From contig NZ_JAMXQV010000025.1 in assembly GCF_024703995.1 (NCBI RefSeq), forward strand, positions 98,941-162,940: DNA of 64,000 nt, read 5' to 3'. The stretch comes from Amycolatopsis iheyensis. Lineage in GTDB: Bacteria; Actinomycetota; Actinomycetes; Mycobacteriales; Pseudonocardiaceae. Shown piece by piece: positions 9,527 to 17,819 of the stretch (positions are counted from its first letter, which is position 1; every line of letters begins with the position of its first letter). The translations under genes and the position numbers were made by a program. Under the pieces are notes generated by a model, which worked only from the letters and a program-made list of their open reading frames with translations, ran no database searches and was not told where the DNA came from.

Positions 9527-11086
9527 ATGATGTTCGTCGACTACCTCGATCGAGGCTCCGGCATCGACCCGCAGGCGCCGTGCATGATCGCGCCCGACGG
9601 CACCGTGCTGATGACGCACGAGGAGTTCACGTCGGTCAGCCACCGGGTGGCGGTCGCGCTGCTGGCGGACGGGCTCCAGCCCGGTGACCGGGTTTCGGTG
9701 CTGAGCCCGAACGACGCCCACGCGTTCGCCTGCATCGTCGGGGTGATCCGGGCCGGTGGCATCTGGACCGCGGCCCACGCGACGCACGCCGTGGACGCGC
9801 TCGTCGACTTCCTCGGCGCCGCGGGGTGCACCCGGATGATCTACCACGGATCCCTGGCCGAGCACGCCGGCACGATCGTCGACCGGCTCGCGACGCTGCG
9901 GACCACGGTCTCGATCGGACCCGGCCGACCCGGTGACCCGGAGCTGACCGCCTGGATGGCGCCCGAAGGCGCGCGGGCGCCGATGCGCCCGGTGGACTCC
10001 AGCGAGAACATGCTGTTCGCCGGCACCGGCGGCACCACGGGCAAGCCGAAGATCCTGCCGATCAACAACCGGCAGGCCCACCTGATGTACGTCGCGCTGA
10101 CCGCGCACGCCCCCGAACCCGAGCCGCCGCGCTACCTCATCGCGACGCCGATGGCCCACGCGGGCGGCTCGTTCGCCTTTCCCGTGCTGGGCCAGGGCGG
10201 TTCGGTCATCCTGCACCGGGAAGTGGTGCCCGAGGACATCCTGACCTCGATCGAGCGCAACCGCGCCACGCGCCTCTTCCTGCCCGCCGCCGACCTGTAC
10301 GACCTGCTGGACCACCCGTCGGTCCGCGACCACGACTACTCCTCGCTGCGGCACTTCCTCCTGTCGGCCTCGCCGGTCGCCCCGGAGCGGCTCGCCGAAG
10401 CCGTGGCCGTGTTCGGACCGGTGATGGCCCAGTTCTATTCGCAGTCCGAAGCGCCGCTGACGTGCACGGTGCTGACCCCACGCGACATCGCCGAGGCCGT
10501 GGCGCCCGGCGGTGACCGCGGCCGGCTCGCCTCCTGCGGCCGGCCGACGATCGTCGCCCGCGTCGAGATCATCGACGACGACGGGAACGTGCTGCCGCCC
10601 GGGCAGCCCGGCGAGATCGCCGTCCGCTCCGACCTGGTCTTCTCCGGGTACTGGGAAAACCCGGAGGCGACGGCGGAAACCCGCCGCCCGCACGGCTGGC
10701 ACGGCACGGGCGACATCGGCGTGCGCGACGAAGCCGGCTTCTTCTACGTCGTCGACCGCAAGCGGGACATGATCATCGTGGGCGGGCACAACGTGTTTTC
10801 GTCCGAAGTGGAAGCGTTCCTGCACACCTTCCCCGACGTGAAGGACTGCGCGGTGATCGGCCTGCCGGACGAGAAGCAGGGCGAAGCGGTCACCGCGGTC
10901 GTGGAACCGAAGGCGGGCAAGACGCTCGACGTCGAGGCGATCCTGCGGGCCTGCGAGGAGCGGCTCGGGCCGGTCAAGGCGCCGAAGTCGATCCTGGTCC
11001 GCGAGCTGCCCCGCTCGACCGTCGGCAAGGTGCTCAAGCGCGAGCTGCGTGACGAGTACTGGGCCGCCGGCGCCCGCAAGGTGTAA
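9527..11086 (+). CDS. Acyl-AMP/acyl-CoA ligase (adenylate-forming)
   Basis: A 519-aa class I adenylate-forming enzyme. It shows the phosphate loop GTGGTTGKPK, the adenine/ribose motifs (GWHGTGD and DRKRDMI) and the C-terminal catalytic Lys in TVGKVLKREL. It activates a carboxylic acid as acyl-AMP and passes it to CoA or a carrier protein. Two adjacent ATGs occur at 9527 and 9530, with a weak AGGGGA upstream. It sits 47 bp after the AT in the PKS operon. A starter acid is the natural substrate guess; a tryptophan-derived aryl or aminoacyl acid would fit the nearby halogenase and dioxygenase, but the sequence alone does not show specificity. Confidence 0.88.
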   Translation: MMFVDYLDRGSGIDPQAPCMIAPDGTVLMTHEEFTSVSHRVAVALLADGLQPGDRVSVLSPNDAHAFACIVGVIRAGGIWTAAHATHAVDALVDFLGAAGCTRMIYHGSLAEHAGTIVDRLATLRTTVSIGPGRPGDPELTAWMAPEGARAPMRPVDSSENMLFAGTGGTTGKPKILPINNRQAHLMYVALTAHAPEPEPPRYLIATPMAHAGGSFAFPVLGQGGSVILHREVVPEDILTSIERNRATRLFLPAADLYDLLDHPSVRDHDYSSLRHFLLSASPVAPERLAEAVAVFGPVMAQFYSQSEAPLTCTVLTPRDIAEAVAPGGDRGRLASCGRPTIVARVEIIDDDGNVLPPGQPGEIAVRSDLVFSGYWENPEATAETRRPHGWHGTGDIGVRDEAGFFYVVDRKRDMIIVGGHNVFSSEVEAFLHTFPDVKDCAVIGLPDEKQGEAVTAVVEPKAGKTLDVEAILRACEERLGPVKAPKSILVRELPRSTVGKVLKRELRDEYWAAGARKV

Positions 11087-11127
11087 GTGCTTCGAGTCCA
11101 CCGAAAACCGCCTCCAGGGGGGAAACC

Positions 11128-12360
11128 ATGGTCAAGGCAGTCGGGACCCGGCCGAGCGTCGGAGCCGAGTTCCTGCGGGGCTGGCGGCCGCTCACGGCCG
11201 CCACGATCGGTATCGGCGTCGGTGTCGCGTCACTGCCGTTCTACACGTTCGGGCTGTTCATCCCGGAGCTCGAGGCGGAGTTCGGCTGGAGCCGCAGCAG
11301 CCTTTCGTCGATCCTGCTGATCGGTTCGCTGATCAACGTCCTGCTGACACCGGTCGTCGGCGCGATCATCGACCGCTACGGCGTGCGCGTCCCGTCGGTG
11401 GTGTCCCTGCTCGCGCTCGGCGCCGCCTTCCTGCTGCTCGCCGAAGTGGGGCCGGCCTTCTCGAACTTCCTGCTGCTGATGGTCGCGATGTACGTGCTGG
11501 CACTGGCTTCCTCGCCGGTGTCGTTCACCCGCGCGGTGAACGAGCGGTTCGACCGCGCCCGCGGCATCGCGCTCGGCATCGCGCTGGCGGGCGCGGGTCT
11601 GGTCGCCTTCTTCGCCCCGCAGGTCCTGGGCGGGCAGATCGCGGAGAACTGGCGCGGCGGCTACCGCACACTGGGGATCGTGGTGCTGGTGGGCGCGGTG
11701 CTCGTCGGCGTGCTGATGCCGAACTCACGCCGGCTCGCCACCCCGGCGGCCCGCAGCGAGGCGGCGGCCCCGAAGATCCTGCCGTTGCTGCGCACCACGC
11801 TCTTCGCGCGGCTCGCCGTGATCTTCTTCCTGCTGGCGCTCGCCATCGGCGGCCTGACGGTGCACCTGGTGCCGATGCAGCGTGACGCCGGGGTGCCGGC
11901 CGCGACGGCCGCGAGCACGGCGGGCCTCGTCGGCATTGCGCTGATCGTCGGCCGGCTGGTGGTGGGCCTGCTCGTCGACCGCTTCTTCGCACCGAAGATC
12001 GCCGCGGCCGTGCTGGTGGTCACCGCGGCGGGGCTGCTCGCGCTGCTGTTCGGCGGCCCCGGCCTCGCCGTGGCCGCGGCGCTCGGCCTCGGCGTCGCAC
12101 TCGGCGGCGAGGTGGACGTCATGGGCTACCTCATCGCCCGGTACTACGACATGGCCGGCTACGGGCGGCTGTTCGGCGTGTTGTACGCGATCTTCGTGGT
12201 CGGCACGGGACTCAGCCCGCTGCTGATCTCCTGGCTGCGCAGCGCGACCGGCGGGTACAGCGTCGTCCTCATCGTGTCCGTGGGGCTGCTGGCGGCCGCG
12301 AGCGCGCTGCTGATGACGGCGCCCCGGTTCCCGGCGCGCGCCGAGAACCCGGCTGACTGA
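11128..12360 (+). CDS. MFS transporter, probable product exporter
   Basis: A 410-aa integral membrane protein with about 12 hydrophobic helices and the MFS loop signature DRYGVRVP after helix 2. Its overall look is that of the oxalate/formate antiporter (monocarboxylate-type) MFS group. It starts 41 bp after the ligase with RBS GGGGGAAACC before the ATG and is the last gene of the plus-strand PKS operon, followed by a strong terminator. Export of, or self-resistance to, the cluster product is inferred from position; the substrate cannot be read from the sequence. Confidence 0.85.
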   Translation: MVKAVGTRPSVGAEFLRGWRPLTAATIGIGVGVASLPFYTFGLFIPELEAEFGWSRSSLSSILLIGSLINVLLTPVVGAIIDRYGVRVPSVVSLLALGAAFLLLAEVGPAFSNFLLLMVAMYVLALASSPVSFTRAVNERFDRARGIALGIALAGAGLVAFFAPQVLGGQIAENWRGGYRTLGIVVLVGAVLVGVLMPNSRRLATPAARSEAAAPKILPLLRTTLFARLAVIFFLLALAIGGLTVHLVPMQRDAGVPAATAASTAGLVGIALIVGRLVVGLLVDRFFAPKIAAAVLVVTAAGLLALLFGGPGLAVAAALGLGVALGGEVDVMGYLIARYYDMAGYGRLFGVLYAIFVVGTGLSPLLISWLRSATGGYSVVLIVSVGLLAAASALLMTAPRFPARAENPAD

Positions 12361-12403
12361 CGAGCCCGGGCGCCTCGGCGAGCCGTCGAGGTGCCCGGGC
12401 TCG
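12361..12403. terminator. Bidirectional terminator between MFS and P450 genes
   Basis: An inverted repeat with 17-nt arms, 16 of 17 paired (CGAGCCCGGGCGCCTCG and CGAGGTGCCCGGGCTCG), around a 9-nt loop. It fills the 44-bp gap between two convergent genes, so it can end both transcripts. Confidence 0.8.
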
Positions 12404-12404
12404 G

Positions 12405-13790
12405 TCAGCGGCGGGCCACCGGGTACAGGTGCACCCCGCCGTGCGGGTGCAGCGTGATCAGCGGATCCGGCCGCACCTCGGCGGCTCCCTCCGGCGCGAC
12501 CAGGCGGTGCGTGCGTGCCACCGTCGCCAGCACGAGCACCAGTTCGACGAGTGCGAAGTGCTTGCCGATGCAGATCCGCGGCCCGCTCCCGAACGGCAGG
12601 TACGCGTGCCGGGGCCGGTCGCCCGCCTGGTCCGGGCCGAACCGCTCCGGCCGGAACTCCTCCGGTTCGGGCCAGAAGTCCTGGTGCCGGTGCAGGAAGT
12701 AGCTGTTGATGAGCACGTTGGTACCCGCCGGAATCCGGTAGCCGCCCAGCTCGTCGTCGACGGAGGCGTGCCGCATGGTCTGGTAGGCGGGGGAGTAGAT
12801 GCGGAGCACCTCGTCGATGACCATGCGCGTGTAGGTGAGCCGCGGGATGTCATCGAACGCCGGCACCCGGCCGGCCAGCACCTCGTCGACCTCCGCGTGC
12901 AGGGTCCGCTCGACCTCGGGGTGCCGGGCCAGCAGGTAGAAGGCCCAGGCGAGGGTGTTCGTGGTCGTCTCGAAGGCCGCGATGCAGAGGTTGAGGACCT
13001 CGTCGTGGAGCTGCTTGAGGTCCATCTTGGTGCCGTCTTCTTCGTCGACGGCGTGCATCAGGAGAGTGAGCAGGTCCGCGTCCTCCTCCGCGCCGGCGTC
13101 CTTCGCCAGCCGGGCTTCGATGAACCCGGACACGAACTCGTCCATCGCGGTCGTCGCCCGCAGCAGCCGCCGGTGCCCCGGCGTGGGCACCTTCAGCGGC
13201 GGGAACGGGAACCGGAAGAACGCGCCCATGACCGTGTTCGCCGTGGCGAAGGCCCGCTCGAACGCCGGTATCGTCGCCGCGACGTCGGCACTGAACAGGG
13301 ACTGGGTGACGATGCGCAGCGCGACCCGGCCGATCTCGGTGGAGACGTCGACCGGGCCGTCCGCATCCGTCCGGTCGCGCCACCCGTCGACCATGCGCTG
13401 CGTTTCGGTCGTCATGGTCCGCACGAACCGCGGCACCGTGCGCATGGTGAACGTCGGGGCCATCATGCGGCGCTGCCGGTGCCACAGCTCGCCGTCCGAG
13501 ACGATCAGCCCGTCACCCAGCACCGGGCGGACGATCTCGAACAACGCGGCGCCCTTGTTGTAGCGGTCCGTCCGCTCGACGAGGACCTGCCGGATGAGGT
13601 CGGGCTGGTTGACGAGCACCATTTCCATGCCGACCAGCCGGAAGCGGAAGACGTCGCCATAGCGGTCGATTCCGCGCCGGAGGAAGGAGAGCTGGTCACG
13701 GCGGAACGCGAGCATGCCACCGACGCCGTCGCCGCGCCGGACTCTCGGGACCTCGAGCAGGGTGCGGGTGTCGGATTCGTGCGTGGTCAT
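12405..13790 (-). CDS. Cytochrome P450
   Basis: A 461-aa monooxygenase. The I-helix oxygen-binding motif is AFETTTNT, the K-helix ExxR is EVLR, and the haem loop is FGSGPRICIGKHFAL with the Cys thiolate ligand. Its length and lack of a reductase fusion fit a bacterial soluble P450 that needs separate ferredoxin partners, none of which lies in the window. It follows the halogenase gene by 28 bp on the same strand, so the two are probably co-transcribed. It likely tailors the polyketide or its tryptophan-derived unit. The ATG has a GGAGGGGGAACC stretch upstream at longer than usual spacing. Confidence 0.93.
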   Translation of the reverse strand: MTTHESDTRTLLEVPRVRRGDGVGGMLAFRRDQLSFLRRGIDRYGDVFRFRLVGMEMVLVNQPDLIRQVLVERTDRYNKGAALFEIVRPVLGDGLIVSDGELWHRQRRMMAPTFTMRTVPRFVRTMTTETQRMVDGWRDRTDADGPVDVSTEIGRVALRIVTQSLFSADVAATIPAFERAFATANTVMGAFFRFPFPPLKVPTPGHRRLLRATTAMDEFVSGFIEARLAKDAGAEEDADLLTLLMHAVDEEDGTKMDLKQLHDEVLNLCIAAFETTTNTLAWAFYLLARHPEVERTLHAEVDEVLAGRVPAFDDIPRLTYTRMVIDEVLRIYSPAYQTMRHASVDDELGGYRIPAGTNVLINSYFLHRHQDFWPEPEEFRPERFGPDQAGDRPRHAYLPFGSGPRICIGKHFALVELVLVLATVARTHRLVAPEGAAEVRPDPLITLHPHGGVHLYPVARR

Positions 13791-13818
13791 GACCGTCGGT
13801 TCCCCCTCCGGAGCAGTG

Positions 13819-15363
13819 TCAGTGCGCGGACTTCAGGTAGTCGTGCTGGCTCGGCAGGGTGCCGACGAGCGCGGCGGCCCGTTCACGCACCCGCGCCAGC
13901 TCCGCCCGGGCCTCGGCGTCGTCCAGGTAGTCGAGCGCGGGCAGCGACCGGGCGGGCAGGTGACCGCCGAGGCCGAGCAGCATGACGTTGTACGAATACG
14001 GCTCGAAACCGTGGTAGTACGGGTACACGGACGACTCGTCGGGCAGCCGGACCGACCACGACTCGAGCCGCTCGGCCAGCCCGTCCGGCAGCGGGCGTTC
14101 CTTGGTCGCCTTCCAGTACCGCGTGTCGGCCCGAGCCGCGCACCGGTAGTGCACGACCAGGAAGTCGCGGACGCCGTCGAGGCAGCGGGCGATCGCCCGG
14201 TTGTAGCCGGCGGTCAGCTCGGGTCGCCAGTGCTCGTCGGGGAAGTGCTTGACCAGCTGCTCGACGCCGTACTGGATGAAGAAGATCCCGGTCGACTCCA
14301 GCGGTTCCACGAACCCGCTGGACAGCCCGATCGCCACGCAGTTGCCCACCCAGGACGTCTCGTTGCGGCCGATGCGCATGCCGATGTGGTTGGCCTCGGC
14401 GTCGGCGCTTTCCGGGCCGACGAACTCGCGCAGCGTCTTCTCGGCCTCTTCCGGCGTGCAGAAGTCGTCGGCGTAGACGTACCCGGTGCCGATGCGGTTG
14501 GCCAGCGGGATCGTCCAGATCCAGCCGGAGTCCTGCGCGGTCGCCGTCGTGCACGGGCGCATCCGTGACTCGGCCATGTCACTCGGCACGCGCAGGGCCA
14601 CGGCCCGGTTGTTCGGCAGGTACTCCTGATAGGACTGGAACGGCACCTGCATCGCCTTGTTGATCAGCAGGCCGCGGAACCCGGTGCAGTCCACGAACAG
14701 GTCGCCGTGGATTTCGCCGTGCTCGCGGGTGACCAGGTGACTGATCCAGCCGCGTTCGTCCTGGCGCACCTCCAGCACGTCGTCGAGCACGCGCCGGACA
14801 CCCCGGTCGGTGCCGAAGCCGGCGAGGAACTCGGCCAGCCGGGCCGCGTCGAAGTGGTAGGCGTACGGGAACTGCGTGTCCTGCTCGGCCATCGTGCTCC
14901 GACGCGGCCGGTCACCGCCGTCGTGCAGGCTGCGCTCGAACAGCTGCCCGTCGACGTACTTGGGCGCCCGCTGCGCGTCGCACAGGGCGGGGATCACCAG
15001 GCAGTCCCGGTCGAACTGCTCGCCGCCGAGCTTGAGCCACCAGTCGGCCATGGTGAACCCGTGCACCTTGGGCAGCCGTTCGAACGGGTGGTAGAAGACG
15101 TGGCCGGGTTCGCGCCAGTTCTCGAACCTGATGCCCAGCTTGTAGGTCGCGCTGCAGGCCGGCATCCAGTCCTTTTCGGCCAGGCCCAGGTAGTCGAAGA
15201 AGTGCCGCACGGTGCTGAAGGTCGCCTCGCCGACGCCGATGGTCGGCACACGAGCGGATTCGACGACGGTCACCGAAATCCGCTCACCGAATGCTTCTTT
15301 CAGGTAGGTAGCGGTCATCCATCCAGCGGTACCGCCACCGACGATGACGACGTTGTGGAGCAT
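13819..15363 (-). CDS. FADH2-dependent tryptophan halogenase
   Basis: A 514-aa enzyme of the PrnA/RebH family that halogenates tryptophan on the indole ring using FADH2, O2 and halide. Visible signatures are the FAD motif GGGTAGW at residues 9-15, the catalytic Lys75 in TYKLGIRFENW (equivalent to PrnA Lys79), the WxWxIP motif GWIWTIPL near 280 and the active-site Glu in EPLESTG. The ATG chosen has AAGAGG upstream; an in-frame GTG five codons earlier lacks one. No flavin reductase gene is nearby. Regioselectivity cannot be assigned by eye. It is divergent from the tryptophan dioxygenase, which suggests halotryptophan is ring-opened afterwards. Confidence 0.94.
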   Translation of the reverse strand: MLHNVVIVGGGTAGWMTATYLKEAFGERISVTVVESARVPTIGVGEATFSTVRHFFDYLGLAEKDWMPACSATYKLGIRFENWREPGHVFYHPFERLPKVHGFTMADWWLKLGGEQFDRDCLVIPALCDAQRAPKYVDGQLFERSLHDGGDRPRRSTMAEQDTQFPYAYHFDAARLAEFLAGFGTDRGVRRVLDDVLEVRQDERGWISHLVTREHGEIHGDLFVDCTGFRGLLINKAMQVPFQSYQEYLPNNRAVALRVPSDMAESRMRPCTTATAQDSGWIWTIPLANRIGTGYVYADDFCTPEEAEKTLREFVGPESADAEANHIGMRIGRNETSWVGNCVAIGLSSGFVEPLESTGIFFIQYGVEQLVKHFPDEHWRPELTAGYNRAIARCLDGVRDFLVVHYRCAARADTRYWKATKERPLPDGLAERLESWSVRLPDESSVYPYYHGFEPYSYNVMLLGLGGHLPARSLPALDYLDDAEARAELARVRERAAALVGTLPSQHDYLKSAH

Positions 15364-15569
15364 GTGCCACCTCTTCACGGATTCTGAGGATCTTGAATGG
15401 CCAGTGCAGCACAGCGGACTGACCGCCCGCGACTGCTCGTTCGGCTACTGGCCCGAGCGGCGGGCCGGACACCTTGGGTGCGCCCGTTCGGGCACTGGCC
15501 GCTGCCGGGCGTGGTTCCTAACCTGGACTGGTGCCGTGCCCCAGAACGTCGTCGACCGAGGAGGTTCCG
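15364..15569. promoter_or_regulatory. Divergent intergenic region, halogenase and dioxygenase
   Basis: A 206-bp space between two divergent starts must hold both promoters. No clean -35/-10 pair or perfect operator stands out. A TAACCT about 50 bp before the dioxygenase start is a possible -10. Confidence 0.45.
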
Positions 15570-16340
15570 GTGGCCGAGCCGGACCGGCGAAACCGCGCGG
15601 AGCACACCGCGGGAACGAGCTACCGCGACGTGCTGCGGCTCGACCGGCTGCTGGCGTGCCAACCGGAATCCGGCGCGCACGACGAGCTGCTGTTCATCAT
15701 CGTCCACCAGGTGCACGAACTGTGGTTCAAGCTGATGCTCTTCGAGCTGCAGGAGGCCCGCGACCTCCTGCTGGCCGACCGCCTCGACGCGGCCGAGCAC
15801 CTGCTGCGCAGGCTGGTCGCGGTCCAGAACGTGCTGGTTTCCCAGTGGGCGGTGCTGGACACGATGCTGCCCATGGACTTCCTGGCGTTCCGCAACACCC
15901 TCCAAGGCGGCAGCGGCTTCGATTCGGCGCAGTACCGCGAAATCGAGTTCCTGGCCGGCCTGAAGGACAGCGCTTACCTGGATCGGGCGAGGCTCACCGA
16001 CACCGAGCGCGAACGCCTGACCCGCAGACTGGCGGAACCCAGCCTGCGGGAGGCGTTCATCGCCGTGGCCGAGCGCTCGGGGGTGGACCCGCTGGCCAAG
16101 CTCTGGCAGGACGGCTACCAGGACCTGTCCCCCGAGCGCTGGGAGCTGGTACGGGTGGCCGAAGCCCTCCTCGACGTCGATCAGGCGTTCGGCCGGTGGC
16201 GAACGCACCACGCACTGAGCGTCGAACGCCAGATCGGGTACAAAGCGGGGACTGGCGGATCGTCCGGAGTGGACTACCTCTTCACTCGCATCGCCGCGCG
16301 GCTGTTTCCCGAGCTCTGGGAGATCCGCTCCCAGCTGTGA
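15570..16340 (+). CDS. kynA: Tryptophan 2,3-dioxygenase
   Basis: A 256-aa haem enzyme that opens the indole ring of tryptophan to N-formylkynurenine. The family signatures are clear: DELLFIIVHQVHELWFKLMLFEL near the N-terminus, QGGSGFDSAQYREIEFL in the middle and GTGGSSGVDYLF near the C-terminus. The GTG at 15570 sits five bases after GAGGAGG and is preferred over the in-frame GTG at 15531. Pairing with a tryptophan halogenase recalls the chlorokynurenine route of taromycin biosynthesis. No formamidase or kynureninase of a classic type lies in the window, so later steps are uncertain. The gene converges on the esterase with only 16 bp between. Confidence 0.93.
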   Translation: MAEPDRRNRAEHTAGTSYRDVLRLDRLLACQPESGAHDELLFIIVHQVHELWFKLMLFELQEARDLLLADRLDAAEHLLRRLVAVQNVLVSQWAVLDTMLPMDFLAFRNTLQGGSGFDSAQYREIEFLAGLKDSAYLDRARLTDTERERLTRRLAEPSLREAFIAVAERSGVDPLAKLWQDGYQDLSPERWELVRVAEALLDVDQAFGRWRTHHALSVERQIGYKAGTGGSSGVDYLFTRIAARLFPELWEIRSQL

Positions 16341-16356
16341 CGCCGGCGCGCCGGAC

Positions 16357-17811
16357 TCAGGTGACGAGCAGCGCGCGGGCCGCGCGATAGGTGTCCGCAC
16401 CGAAGGCCGACGGCCCACCGAACACCCGGACCTCCCCGGCGGGCCAGCCCGGATCCCCCGCCGTGATCAGCCCGACCGCTGCGGCGTGCACCTCGCTGGC
16501 TAGCTCCTGAGGAGGCCGCGGCCCGGCGACGGCGCTCACACCGTCGGCACCCAAGCAGTCGAAGTAGAACGGGACGTCCAGGCAGTGCACCGCTTGGCCG
16601 AACACCGGAGACGGCCACGCGAAGCGGTACAGCCACGTCGGAGCGGTGCCGCGGGCGTCGGCTGTCTCGGCCGCCGCCACGCCGAACAGCCGGTCCGTGA
16701 CGTACCTGCCGATCAGGTCCGCGGTGTCGAGGCCGGGGTGCGCGGCCACGAAGCCCGACGCTGTTGACTCCGGGACGCCCGCCGCGGACAGCAGTGCCGT
16801 CGCCGGGATGTCCGCCAGGCGCTCGCGGGCGCGGGCGAACCCGAAGGCGAACTCGTGCTCCGTCGCGCCGAGCACCAACGGCTTGTCCGCGCCACGGCCG
16901 GCGCGGAGGGAGTCCACAGTGGATTCAGGGAGCAGGTCGCCGTCGACCACAGGGCCGAGGACCAGGCCGTTCGTCAGTCCCGTGATCGCCGCCACCGGGT
17001 CGGCCGGTGCTTCGCCGAGCGGCGCCAGCTCGCGCTGCGCGGCGAGGATCCGCGTCTCGTCCACTGTGGACAAGCCGGCACGGCTGGGTGGCACGCCGAG
17101 CCGGCCGGCCAGCGCGCGGCCGAACGACTCCGCCTGCCCGGTGGTGATGTGCACGGCTGGCCCGGACAGGCAGTGCGCCGCCGTGAACAGCTGTTGCGCC
17201 GAGGGCATCCCGAGCAGCGTGAGCACCGCCGCGCCCCCCGCGGACTGGCCCGCGATCGTCACCCGGCGCGGATCGCCGCCGAACGCGCTGATCGTGTCGC
17301 GCACCCACTCCAGTGCGCACAGCCAGTCCAGGACGCCGCGGTTGCCCGGGGCGTCGTCGAGCCGGCCGAAGCCGTCGAACCCCAGCCGGTAGGACACCGA
17401 CACCGTGACCACGCCATCGCGGTTGAACGCGGCCCCGTCGTACCACGGGCTCGCGGGCGACCCGGCGACGAAGCCGCCACCGTGGATCCAGACCAGCACG
17501 GGCAGCCCGCCGTCGCGCGCCGGCCCGGGGTCGGGGGTGAACACGTCGACGTTGAGCGTGGACTCACCGGGGATCGACGGTTCCGGGATGAGCGTGACCT
17601 CGGCCAGTTGCCGGCGCTGAGGTGTCGCGCCGGGCGTGGTGGCGTCGCGGACACCGGCCCAGCCGCGGTGCGGCACCGGGGCGGCGAACCGGCGTTCGCC
17701 CACCGGCGGCTCGGCGTAGGGGACGCCCAGGAACGCGCAGGACCCGTTCGCGCGGCGCACGCCCCGCAACCGGCCGTGCGGGGTGACGATTTCGACGGTG
17801 GTGCCGGACAT
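16357..17811 (-). CDS. Type B carboxylesterase
   Basis: A 484-aa alpha/beta-hydrolase of the carboxylesterase/cholinesterase family. It has the N-terminal FLGVPYAEPPVGERRF, the oxyanion GGGF in WIHGGGFVAGS, and the nucleophile Ser in TIAGQSAGGAAV. There is no signal peptide, so it is probably cytoplasmic. The ATG is preceded by GAGGAGCGCC, the same RBS as the permease gene 8 bp upstream, so the two form an operon. It probably cleaves an ester imported by the permease, together with the beta-glucosidase of this regulon. It also borders the tryptophan dioxygenase; a role as formylkynurenine formamidase is possible but unsupported by motif. Confidence 0.88.
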   Translation of the reverse strand: MSGTTVEIVTPHGRLRGVRRANGSCAFLGVPYAEPPVGERRFAAPVPHRGWAGVRDATTPGATPQRRQLAEVTLIPEPSIPGESTLNVDVFTPDPGPARDGGLPVLVWIHGGGFVAGSPASPWYDGAAFNRDGVVTVSVSYRLGFDGFGRLDDAPGNRGVLDWLCALEWVRDTISAFGGDPRRVTIAGQSAGGAAVLTLLGMPSAQQLFTAAHCLSGPAVHITTGQAESFGRALAGRLGVPPSRAGLSTVDETRILAAQRELAPLGEAPADPVAAITGLTNGLVLGPVVDGDLLPESTVDSLRAGRGADKPLVLGATEHEFAFGFARARERLADIPATALLSAAGVPESTASGFVAAHPGLDTADLIGRYVTDRLFGVAAAETADARGTAPTWLYRFAWPSPVFGQAVHCLDVPFYFDCLGADGVSAVAGPRPPQELASEVHAAAVGLITAGDPGWPAGEVRVFGGPSAFGADTYRAARALLVT

Positions 17812-17819
17812 GGCGCTCC

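Noticed and set aside
15344..16390. 348-aa plus-strand frame over the dioxygenase
   Set aside because: Out-of-frame shadow of the tryptophan dioxygenase gene.
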